Part shown: in pieces, positions 1 through 5,545 of the stretch
Layout of the letters: every line of letters begins with the position of its first letter
How positions within the stretch are numbered: the first letter of the stretch is position 1
Assembly (NCBI GenBank): GCA_023660035.1
Contig: JAGXOF010000065.1
Span: 1 to 5,545, forward strand
DNA: 5,545 nucleotides
Source: Dehalococcoidia bacterium LH_S1
Lineage (GTDB): Bacteria; Chloroflexota; Dehalococcoidia; SZUA-161; SpSt-899
Direction of reading: 5' to 3'
Notes under the pieces: generated by a model
The model's input: only the letters and a program-made list of their open reading frames with translations
Databases searched by the model: none
Told to the model about the DNA's origin: nothing
Made by a program: the position numbers and the translations under genes

Positions 1-2
1 AA

Positions 3-131
3 AGGAACTTGCTAAAATCCATAGCCCAGTGTTACCCATGTGGTCAGCCAGCACAGTGTGTTGACTATTGCAAGAGAGAATGGTATCTTAATTCGGCACG
101 AGATAGCTCAAGAAGGAGGAATGGCAGTTGA
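3..131 (+). CDS. C-terminal end of a Cys-rich protein, function unknown (5' end outside window)
   Basis: An open frame enters at the left edge and runs 42 codons to a TGA at 129-131. The visible tail contains a cysteine cluster, CYPCGQPAQCVDYC, with spacing C-x2-C-x5-C-x3-C. It then becomes basic and hydrophilic and ends in RRRNGS. The cluster could bind zinc or an iron-sulfur centre, but I do not recognise the family. The TGA overlaps the TTG start of the next gene (TTGA at 128-131). This arrangement is typical of translationally coupled genes and is the main reason to believe the frame is real, since the downstream Shine-Dalgarno lies inside it. A TTG at 9-11 could be a start of a very short ORF, but AAAGGA lies only two bases upstream, so truncation by the window edge is more likely. 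Confidence that it is coding is moderate; function is unassigned. Confidence 0.55.
   Translation, partial: RNLLKSIAQCYPCGQPAQCVDYCKREWYLNSARDSSRRRNGS
113..120 (+). promoter_or_regulatory. Strong Shine-Dalgarno that sets a TTG start
   Basis: AAGGAGGA is a near-perfect anti-16S match and ends 7 nt before the TTG at 128. The ATG at 121 directly after it opens a frame of only five codons before a TAA, so this site selects the TTG as the start of the TPR protein gene. Confidence 0.8.
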
Positions 132-916
132 ACTATAAGGCGTACTCGTCCGAGGCAATAGATCTAGCCATGCAGGGCTGTTGGGAAGAGGCCAAAGAGA
201 TGAATGAAAGTATCATCGAACTCTATCCCAATGATGTTAGTGCCCACAATCGCCTGGGCAAGGCACTGATCAAGCTAGGAAACCACGCTGAAGCCGTAAA
301 AGTATACGAACAAGTTCTGAAATTGGACCCCGGTAAGGGGATCGCCAAGAAGAACCTTGAGCGCCTCCGGTACATTAAGGACAAAAACGGCAAGGACACA
401 CAAAAGCAATCAACCGGTAGCATTTCATCTTTCTTCCTGGAGGAAACAGGCAAGTCTAGACTCGTTTACCTGACCAAGGTGGCTCCTGATGAAACCCTGG
501 CAAAACTGTCCGCCGGAGATGAGTTATATCTAGTTATACTAGGCAATACATTAACCGTGACAGACATTAACAGAGAATACATCGGCGAGTTAGAGTCACG
601 GTTAGGTTCACGCCTCGTCAAGCTCACGCAGGGAGGCAATAAGTATCAAGCAGCGGTAGCGGGGGTAGGGAACGGACAGGTCAGGGTTATTATCCGCGAG
701 ACTTTTCGGCACCCTGAGATGGCGGAATATTCCTCATTCCCTCCTCAAACAATGGAACAACCTCGCCCGGTAAAAGACACCATGTTCAAATATGATTACG
801 AAAGTGAAATCGAAAGTGTGGATGAATTCGGTGAGTGGGAAGATGAAGTAAAGCTTTCCACAGAAGAACCTCCCACGGAAGAAACCGACGAAAACCCGCC
901 TCCTGATGAGATGTAA
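128..916 (+). CDS. TPR-repeat protein with an unassigned C-terminal domain and acidic tail
   Basis: This is a 262-residue, probably cytoplasmic protein with no signal peptide or membrane segment. Residues 3-36 and 37-70 form two consecutive 34-residue tetratricopeptide units. The conserved Pro recurs at 34 and 68, and the second unit has the typical LGKALIKLG and AVKVYEQVLKLDP pattern. Such repeats normally bind partner proteins. A charged linker (about 81-100) leads to a compact alpha/beta-looking segment (about 108-197, from SRLVYLTKV to ETFRHP). Its GDELYLVI and YIGEL pieces faintly recall HIRAN-type domains, but I would not assign it on that basis. The tail (about 220-262) is strongly acidic and proline-rich and probably disordered. 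The start is TTG with a strong Shine-Dalgarno 7 nt upstream. It overlaps the preceding Cys-rich gene by 4 nt, suggesting an operon and possibly a shared task. The coding call is firm; the role is unknown, with a scaffold or adaptor the most natural reading. Confidence 0.85.
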   Translation: MNYKAYSSEAIDLAMQGCWEEAKEMNESIIELYPNDVSAHNRLGKALIKLGNHAEAVKVYEQVLKLDPGKGIAKKNLERLRYIKDKNGKDTQKQSTGSISSFFLEETGKSRLVYLTKVAPDETLAKLSAGDELYLVILGNTLTVTDINREYIGELESRLGSRLVKLTQGGNKYQAAVAGVGNGQVRVIIRETFRHPEMAEYSSFPPQTMEQPRPVKDTMFKYDYESEIESVDEFGEWEDEVKLSTEEPPTEETDENPPPDEM

Positions 917-950
917 CAGCGAATTCACGGGGAAACTCCGCTGTGCTTAC
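913..950. terminator. Possible bidirectional terminator between convergent genes (weak)
   Basis: In the 40-nt gap between convergent stops, GTAACAGCG (913-921) can pair with CGCTG and TTAC (939-943 and 947-950), leaving a 3-nt bulge and a 17-nt loop. The place is right for a shared terminator. However, the stem is short, the loop is large and neither strand has a clear U-tract, so this is a weak call. Confidence 0.25.
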
Positions 951-956
951 AATAAA

Positions 957-2144
957 TTATGTTCCAAAGCCTGCAATCGCTGTCACACCTGATTCCAGAC
1001 CGAGACTTGTTCGCCAACGCATCTCAAGACCATCAGTACCGAACTCATATACCTTCTTTAGAGCTCCGTCAGGACTGCTCCCCTCCTTGAACACCTGCAG
1101 CAACCTTAACACCTTGTCACTACCATATTCCTCTATCAAGAATTTAACTATGCTATAGCTCTCTGCATAGGCAAGGAGGGCTTCCTGGGGATCAGCTGGA
1201 AAGCTGCTGCTCAAACTCTCGACCGAGTGAAGATCCTGCTCGGAAACAGCACTCTCCAATGCATTTCGGAAGGATTCCCCGAGGTCCCCTTCCGCATAAA
1301 CTGCCAACCCCTCATCCAGCCACGTCGGCAAGTCACTAAACGGACCAAAGGTCATCTGGTGAACGACCAGGTGGGTAAGCTCATGGGCCAATGCCCTTTT
1401 CCCCCAGGACAGATTACTCGGCGAAATGCCAATAGCTATTGTGCCATAGTTAGTGAAGGCTACTCCACCTGTCCATTCCTGCGGGAAAACCAGAGCATTG
1501 CGCAACTCCGTTGAGCTGGCATAGATGTAGATCGTGGCTTCTTTCTCAAGCTGTGCTCCCACGTCTTTGGATAATCTATCCAGTGCCGCCTCAGAAGCGC
1601 TCAACAGGCCTTCTGCGAACTCCCGATTCCCCTGGTACCACAGTAAACGTATTTTGTCACTGGAGATTTCCTGCCAATCATAGCGCGAGTCATTGAATGT
1701 AAACCTGCCCCATTCAGTGCGCAAAACCTCCCCATCAACGTTCTCTACCACCCATCTATATCTTATTTGCGCTCCCGGTGGCAGACTAATCTTCCTGGTA
1801 TCCAACGTCCAGCTTGTTTGTACCTCACGTGCACGCTCAAAGTCCGGCCATATACATACGACAGCCGAGCTACGTTTCAGGGGCTCATAGTGTAGCTCAA
1901 TGTCGGTGATTTCACTCTCACCCTTGCATTCCAATCCGAATGTCAGGGAATTAGGAAAATCAGGCTGGATAACGGCAGATAAGAGATCAATGGAGTAAGG
2001 GTTACTTTCCAGCTCCAGAGACGCCCCTGGCTCAAAGGATGTCTTGGAGGGTATTCCACCCCCTGACTGGCATCCCAACCCAACCACCAGCACAAGCAGA
2101 ACCAGCACGCTGAGTATTTGAAGTTTATTTCCCTCTTTGCTCAT
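957..2144 (-). CDS. Peptidase MA-like zinc metallohydrolase, secreted, probable lipoprotein
   Basis: This is a 395-residue protein. Residues 1-25 form a signal peptide with a long Leu/Val core ending GLGC, so Cys25 is a plausible lipidation site, although the lipobox is imperfect (Gly rather than Leu at -3). Residues about 40-150 look like a beta-rich region, ending in a stretch that includes LPPGAQIRYRW and WGRFTF. The catalytic part follows: HELTH at 254-258 is the HExxH zinc motif, and WLDEG at 275-279 supplies the third ligand, Glu278. This is the gluzincin arrangement of the Peptidase_MA-like family, whose substrates are mostly unknown. All visible catalytic residues are intact, so activity is likely. 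The ATG start has GAAGG 6 nt upstream. It lies 65 nt downstream of the solute-binding protein gene on the same strand and is probably co-transcribed with it, with a hairpin in the gap. The domain architecture resembles Chloroflexota proteins, judged from memory. Confidence 0.88.
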   Translation of the reverse strand: MSKEGNKLQILSVLVLLVLVVGLGCQSGGGIPSKTSFEPGASLELESNPYSIDLLSAVIQPDFPNSLTFGLECKGESEITDIELHYEPLKRSSAVVCIWPDFERAREVQTSWTLDTRKISLPPGAQIRYRWVVENVDGEVLRTEWGRFTFNDSRYDWQEISSDKIRLLWYQGNREFAEGLLSASEAALDRLSKDVGAQLEKEATIYIYASSTELRNALVFPQEWTGGVAFTNYGTIAIGISPSNLSWGKRALAHELTHLVVHQMTFGPFSDLPTWLDEGLAVYAEGDLGESFRNALESAVSEQDLHSVESLSSSFPADPQEALLAYAESYSIVKFLIEEYGSDKVLRLLQVFKEGSSPDGALKKVYEFGTDGLEMRWRTSLGLESGVTAIAGFGT

Positions 2145-2173
2145 TTTAAGCCTTCAGTCTTATGTCATCCTGA

Positions 2174-2190
2174 GCCCGCCTATGGCAGGC
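2174..2190 (-). repeat. Short GC-rich hairpin, possibly a dispersed REP-like element or attenuator
   Basis: Read on the minus strand, GCCTGCC-ATA-GGCGGGC forms a 7-bp stem with one G-U wobble and a 3-nt loop, and is followed by TCAGGATGAC. It sits in the 65-nt gap between the binding-protein and hydrolase genes. There is no U-tract, so it is not a standard intrinsic terminator. It may stabilise the upstream message, weaken downstream expression, or be one copy of a dispersed intergenic repeat. I see no second copy in this window. Confidence 0.45.
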
Positions 2191-2209
2191 GTACAACATT
2201 GCTAAATTC

Positions 2210-3847
2210 TTACCCGCTCTCAATCGAAACATATTTGAGCCATGGCAACCGCATCGGAGCCGCAACGAAGTTCTTAACATATGGCTTCACCAGCATGTAT
2301 TCGCGGTCAAAGAACAGAGGTAAGCAGGCAGCTTCTTCCACAATCATCTGCTCAGCTTCTTTATACATTCCCATACGGGCAGACCTGTCGCTTTCCTTCT
2401 TAGCCTCCTTCAAGATGGCATCCACTTCAGGATTGCTGTATTCCCCAACGTTGTCCTCGCTATCCGAGCGGAAAAGCATCTCCAGAAAGTTCTGAGGACT
2501 AGGATAATCAGCTACCCACCCCAGGTCGAATATCTCCCCCTTTTCTTCCTTAACAACGTAAGCGTATTCCTCAGGCTGTAAGTGCCACATCTCCACCTCC
2601 ACACCCAGGTTTTTCTCCCACATGTAGATTAACGCCTCGTTTATCGAGGAAACAGTCCCACGGCCTGAAGTGGTAAAGGTGATTGAGGGAAGATTGGAAA
2701 CGCTTCCATACTTCGATTCCTGGATGAGTTCTTTCGCTTTTTCAGGGTTGAACTCAAGTCCATTAAGGCCCTGGTTATCGTAGTTGGGGATCTCTGGAGG
2801 AACAATGATATCGGTGCCTCTCACCGTGTCCTTTAAAATGAGTCCGATTATCTTTTCCTTATCAATGGCATGACAGAACGCCTGACGCACCCTCACACTA
2901 TCAAAGGGCGGCTTGCTTGTATCGAAACCTACATACCACAGACTAAACTCAGGCACCTCAACCAGTTCATCATGTAACGGATTAGTGGGATCACGAGTGC
3001 GTTCCACATTGGCAGTTGACACACTTGTAATGTCGATCTCTCCGTTTTCATACATTGTCATGGGATTGCCTCCCCAGAGCGAAAAGACCGCATGTTTAAT
3101 CTGAGGCATTTCCCCATAGTAGTGGTCATTCCACTCAAGCACCAGGAGCTTATCTTGCTGCCATCTTTCGAGTTTGAATGGGCCAGTGCCGACGGGATCC
3201 CGCCACCAGTCCTCTCCAGAGCTCGCATTCTCTTGATTAACAACACAGGCCACCGGGTAGGTAAGCTTGGCCAAGAAAACCGCGTTACGCTCCTTCAACG
3301 AAAGTTGAAGGGTATAGTCATCCTTAACCTTTACACCTTTCACCACATCGGCCTCTCCCGAGAGCTTCTCCTTCACACCTACAATGTCCCCAAGGTAGTT
3401 AGCTGCACTTGTGGACCCAGTTTCAGGATCACAGGCGCGTTCAAACGAATACTTGAAATCGTGTGCCGTAACTGGCTCACCGTTGTGAAACTTAGCATCC
3501 CGCCGTAAGTAGAACGTGTAGGTTTCCCCGTCCTGGCTGATATCCCATTCTCTGGCGATATCAGGAACTATCTCCAAATTTTTATTGATCGTTACCAGAC
3601 CACTGAATATCTCCTGCACATAGGATGCAGAGGTCGTATCCCTGACCAATGCAGGGTCCAAAGTCGTTGGCCCAACATCAAACAAGATAAGGGAATTCTG
3701 GCGAGAGATCTCAAGAGAAGGCAATTCCTCCGCCACAGCCGTCGAGGCCATGGTTCCCTCGGAAGACTGATTGAACGCGCAGCTAGAGGTACCAAACATG
3801 ATCACCACCAGAAGTACAATAATCGGGGTTGAAAGCCACTTTCTCAA
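2210..3847 (-). CDS. ABC transporter solute-binding lipoprotein, peptide family (OppA/DppA type, SBP_bac_5)
   Basis: This is a 545-residue extracytoplasmic receptor that would hand oligopeptides or similar ligands to an ABC importer. Residues 1-23 are a lipoprotein signal peptide (hydrophobic core, then TSSC with Cys23 as the lipidation site), followed by a Ser/Ala/Glu-rich linker to about 50. Family hallmarks include TTLDPAL near 61, PDIAREWDISQDGETYTF at 95-112, LRRDAKFHNGEPVTAHDF at 114-131, VGTGPFKLERW at 219-229, RQAFCHAIDKEKI at 321-333 and LGWVADYPSPQNFL at 442-455. Length is normal for the family. The start is TTG with GAGGAGGTG 8 nt upstream. No permease or ATPase gene is in view, so it is either an orphan receptor or its partners lie elsewhere. 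It probably leads a two-gene operon with the metallohydrolase. The exact ligand cannot be read from the sequence; related members bind peptides, nickel or glutathione. Confidence 0.93.
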   Translation of the reverse strand: MRKWLSTPIIVLLVVIMFGTSSCAFNQSSEGTMASTAVAEELPSLEISRQNSLILFDVGPTTLDPALVRDTTSASYVQEIFSGLVTINKNLEIVPDIAREWDISQDGETYTFYLRRDAKFHNGEPVTAHDFKYSFERACDPETGSTSAANYLGDIVGVKEKLSGEADVVKGVKVKDDYTLQLSLKERNAVFLAKLTYPVACVVNQENASSGEDWWRDPVGTGPFKLERWQQDKLLVLEWNDHYYGEMPQIKHAVFSLWGGNPMTMYENGEIDITSVSTANVERTRDPTNPLHDELVEVPEFSLWYVGFDTSKPPFDSVRVRQAFCHAIDKEKIIGLILKDTVRGTDIIVPPEIPNYDNQGLNGLEFNPEKAKELIQESKYGSVSNLPSITFTTSGRGTVSSINEALIYMWEKNLGVEVEMWHLQPEEYAYVVKEEKGEIFDLGWVADYPSPQNFLEMLFRSDSEDNVGEYSNPEVDAILKEAKKESDRSARMGMYKEAEQMIVEEAACLPLFFDREYMLVKPYVKNFVAAPMRLPWLKYVSIESG

Positions 3848-3855
3848 CGTTTTTG

Positions 3856-3864
3856 CACCTCCTC
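3856..3864 (-). promoter_or_regulatory. Shine-Dalgarno for the TTG start of the solute-binding protein
   Basis: GAGGAGGTG on the minus strand lies 8 nt before the TTG at 3847 and supports that codon as the start. The signal peptide follows at once (MRKWLSTPII), which also fits this start. Confidence 0.75.
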
Positions 3865-3878
3865 TACCTTACGTAAAA

Positions 3879-3907
3879 AGTATACTAGGGTACACAGGTA
3901 TCATCAA
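3879..3907 (-). promoter_or_regulatory. Sigma-70-type promoter for the binding-protein/hydrolase operon
   Basis: On the minus strand, a TTGATG -35 (3902-3907) and a TATACT -10 (3879-3884) are separated by exactly 17 nt. This is 4/6 and 5/6 to the consensus. Transcription would start near 3872, giving a leader of about 25 nt that contains the strong Shine-Dalgarno. Part of a repeated motif, GGTACACAGGTA (3889-3900), lies in the spacer, where a regulator could act. This is inferred from sequence only. Confidence 0.6.
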
Positions 3908-3952
3908 CATCGTTGTCCTTTGTAAAGGGCTTATGGTACACTCAGACAGGTA
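3889..3952 (+). repeat. Imperfect direct repeat GGTACAC...AGGTA between divergent promoters
   Basis: GGTACACAGGTA occurs at 3889-3900. The same two halves recur as GGTACAC (3935-3941) and AGGTA (3948-3952), separated by six extra bases. Copy starts are 46 bp apart. The first copy lies in the spacer of the minus-strand promoter and the second covers the proposed plus-strand -10 element. It could be a pair of operator half-sites or simple chance similarity. Confidence 0.4.
3913..3942 (+). promoter_or_regulatory. Candidate promoter for lspA and the downstream peptidase gene
   Basis: TTGTCC (3913-3918) and TACACT (3937-3942) are each 4/6 to the sigma-70 consensus with an 18-nt spacer. The start would fall near 3949, leaving only about ten leader bases before the ATG and hence room for only a poor Shine-Dalgarno (ACAGG at 3946-3950). 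This is a weak candidate; another promoter could lie closer to the divergent one. Confidence 0.35.
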
Positions 3953-3958
3953 AAAACA

Positions 3959-4462
3959 ATGAAGCAAACCCGTGGATTGTTGGCCAGTCTGTTATTTCCC
4001 CTGATCACAATATTAGTGGTAGCCGCAGATTTCGTTACAAAGCACCTGGTACGAACCAATATGGTCCCAGGACAGTCAATCCCGCCTGATGGAAGATTTC
4101 GTTTGACCTGCCTCACAAATACCGGAAGCGTTTTCGGGCTCCCAATACCCCAGACCGTCGTCATGGTCATGACGATTATCGCGATAATAGTGATTATATT
4201 TCTGTATTTTCGTTATTTATCTGGTTACGGCGCTCTAGTGGAAACCGGATTGGCGTTGGTGTTGGGTGGAGCAACAGGAAACCTCATAGACCGAATCAGG
4301 TTCGGACAGGTAACAGACTTCCTGGACGTCCGCCTTTGGGGAGACTTTCACTGGGCGATGTTCAACATAGCTGATGCTGCCATAACAACAGGCGTCATTA
4401 TACTCATATTCTGTGTGCTGAGAATGGCATGGAAAGCAGAAAGGGCATCAAGCGATGAATGA
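3959..4462 (+). CDS. lspA: Lipoprotein signal peptidase (signal peptidase II, LspA)
   Basis: This is a 167-residue inner-membrane aspartyl protease that removes the signal peptide from diacylglyceryl-modified prolipoproteins. The length is normal for the family. Hydrophobic segments lie at about 8-23, 64-83, 94-106 and 139-155, giving the usual four-helix topology. Conserved blocks are all present: ADFVTK (23-28), NTGSVFGL (54-61), GGATGNLIDR (103-112) and FNIADA (135-140). Asp111 and Asp139 match the catalytic pair. The ATG start is preceded by only a weak ACAGG. The gene is divergent from the binding-protein/hydrolase operon, whose two products are probable LspA substrates. Its 3' end overlaps the M24 peptidase gene start by 8 nt, so the two are probably co-translated. 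The assignment is secure. Confidence 0.96.
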   Translation: MKQTRGLLASLLFPLITILVVAADFVTKHLVRTNMVPGQSIPPDGRFRLTCLTNTGSVFGLPIPQTVVMVMTIIAIIVIIFLYFRYLSGYGALVETGLALVLGGATGNLIDRIRFGQVTDFLDVRLWGDFHWAMFNIADAAITTGVIILIFCVLRMAWKAERASSDE

Positions 4463-5545
4463 ATTGGAACTCGAATACACTCCTCGTGAGGGACTCTACT
4501 CGAGAGTCGCGCGTTTTCAAAAAGACCTGCAAGAGAACGAAATCGCAGGCACTTTAATTCCCCAGAACGTTGACCTGTTCTACTTCTCAGGGACCATACA
4601 GTCATCCTCCCTTTTCATACCCGCTTAGGGGAAGCCGGTACTGGCCGTGCAGAAGAGCTTTGAGCGCAGCCTTGAGGAATCAAGCCTTGACCAGATAGTG
4701 CCCTTGAAAAGCATAAGTCACCTGGGTCAGCTTCTCTCGGACTTCAACTTTTCAGTGAAGGGGCGCATCGGACTGGAGCTGGATGTCCTGCCAGTGAAGT
4801 ATTATTTCAGTTTGTGCAAACACTTCCTAGATGCCGACTTCATGGATATCCCGGAATTTGTTAGAAGGGCCCGCATGATTAAGTCGGACTACGAGGTCAA
4901 CCAAATCAAAAAAGCGTGCAGTATCGCGACCAGGATCATGGAAGAAGCTCAGAGAATCATCCGCCCCAGACTGACAGAACTTGAAGTTATCGCATCCCTG
5001 GGAAGCCTGTCCAGGCGCATGGGGCATTAAGGCCGAGTCCGCATGCGCGGGTACAATCAAGAAATGTCCTACGCACACGTTTTCTGCGGTAAGACTGCAT
5101 CCACACCATCTTTCATGAAAACACCTTTAGGAGGTCCTGGGACAACCCCAGCCATTGCCCAGGGCGGGAGCTTCAATACCATAGACGAAAACAAGCCCAT
5201 CATTATCGATTTCGGCGTCGGGATCAACGGATATGTGTCGGACATGACTAGTACTTTTGTAATCGGGCAACTGCCTCAGAAATTCCGGGAGGCCTATTCC
5301 TTCACCAAAGAGGTAAAGGATTTCATGGAGAACTGGGCAAAGCCTGGCAGACTTTGCTCTTCGCTCGACGAGGAGTCGGTGAAGCTCGCTCATGAAAAGG
5401 GATACGGAGAATACTTTATGGGCTACGGAGAGAATCAAGTGCGCTTCTTAGGCCACGGAATCGGACTGGAAATCGATGAATATCCTATCTCATCTTCACC
5501 ACGGTCTTTAAAAACTGAATCCAAAAACCCCTTTGTCAGGGGGTA
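4455..5545 (+). pseudogene. M24 Xaa-Pro peptidase-like gene, interrupted by two in-frame stops; 3' end outside window
   Basis: A single reading frame runs from ATG 4455 to the window edge (363 codons plus 2 bases) and reads as an Xaa-Pro aminopeptidase/dipeptidase, a cytoplasmic metalloenzyme that splits peptides next to proline. It is broken by TAG at 4626-4628 (codon 58) and TAA at 5028-5030 (codon 192), with no frame change at either. The N-terminal creatinase-like domain covers about codons 15-145, and the pita-bread catalytic domain starts near 150. Metal ligands Asp252 (IIDFG) and Asp263 (SDMT), 11 residues apart, and His334 (GHGIG) are intact; the two Glu ligands would lie past the edge. 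The ATG overlaps lspA, with AAAGGG 9 nt upstream. The close preservation of the frame and ligands suggests recent inactivation or base-call errors. Stop readthrough or two separate translated pieces (for example from GTG 4647) are less likely. Confidence 0.8.

Noticed and set aside
943..2495. Several open frames on the plus strand through the hydrolase and binding-protein region
   Set aside because: They lie antisense to two genes with clear family motifs, have no recognisable domains and lack good ribosome binding sites.
3092..3508. A 138-codon plus-strand frame inside the binding-protein gene
   Set aside because: It is antisense to conserved SBP_bac_5 sequence and its translation has no family features, so it is a shadow frame.
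3881..3886. TATACT on the plus strand as a -10 element toward lspA
   Set aside because: It arises because the minus-strand -10 is nearly palindromic (AGTATACT). No acceptable -35 hexamer lies 16-18 nt upstream on the plus strand.
4626..5030. Stop-codon reassignment, pyrrolysine at TAG, or programmed readthrough
   Set aside because: Both TAG and TAA would have to be read as sense in one gene, while three genes here use TAA as a normal stop and none has another internal stop. No recoding signal is visible. The idea stays only as a remote alternative.
4647..5030. A separate small gene starting at GTG 4647
   Set aside because: It is simply the middle part of the M24 frame, covering the end of the N-terminal domain and the start of the catalytic domain. 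It has no proper Shine-Dalgarno, so it is a fragment and not an independent gene.
1..5545. CRISPR arrays, tRNA or rRNA genes, riboswitches, insertion-sequence ends
   Set aside because: I saw no regularly spaced repeats, cloverleaf-like segments, transposase sequence or terminal inverted repeats. Nearly all of the window is coding.

Overview
The window carries six protein-coding loci and no RNA genes, CRISPR arrays or insertion sequences that I can recognise. Base composition is close to balanced. The genes use TTG as well as ATG starts, mostly with good Shine-Dalgarno sequences. The gene types point to a free-living bacterium: two lipoproteins, a Peptidase_MA-like metallohydrolase with the sequence style of Chloroflexota proteins, a short LspA and an M24 peptidase. 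My best guess is a Dehalococcoidia or Anaerolineae relative. This is inference from protein style, not from a marker gene.

Layout. (1) 3-131 (+): the last 42 codons of a Cys-rich protein whose stop overlaps the TTG start of the next gene. (2) 128-916 (+): a 262-residue protein with two TPR units, a compact middle domain and an acidic, proline-rich tail. (3) 917-956: a short convergent gap with a weak inverted repeat. (4) 957-2144 (-): a secreted, probably lipid-anchored zinc hydrolase with HELTH and WLDEG motifs. (5) 2145-2209: a gap with a 7-bp hairpin that looks like a dispersed repeat. (6) 2210-3847 (-): an OppA/DppA-type solute-binding lipoprotein. (7) 3848-3958: a divergent promoter region with a good sigma-70-type promoter for the binding protein, a weaker one toward lspA, and a duplicated GGTACAC...AGGTA motif. 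(8) 3959-4462 (+): lspA, lipoprotein signal peptidase. (9) 4455 to the window end (+): an M24 Xaa-Pro peptidase-like gene, overlapping lspA by 8 nt, with in-frame TAG and TAA codons in an otherwise continuous reading frame.

How the genes fit together. The binding protein and the metallohydrolase are probably co-transcribed from the promoter near 3879-3907. Both have signal peptides with a cysteine placed for lipid attachment, and LspA, encoded divergently, is the enzyme that matures such proteins. A peptide-type binding protein, an extracytoplasmic hydrolase and a dipeptidase-type enzyme would also fit peptide scavenging, but no transporter permease or ATPase is in view.

Nothing here amounts to an obvious new multi-gene system. 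The observations most worth a second look are the twice-interrupted M24 gene, the repeated motif between the divergent promoters, and the unidentified middle domain of the TPR protein with its Cys-rich upstream partner.
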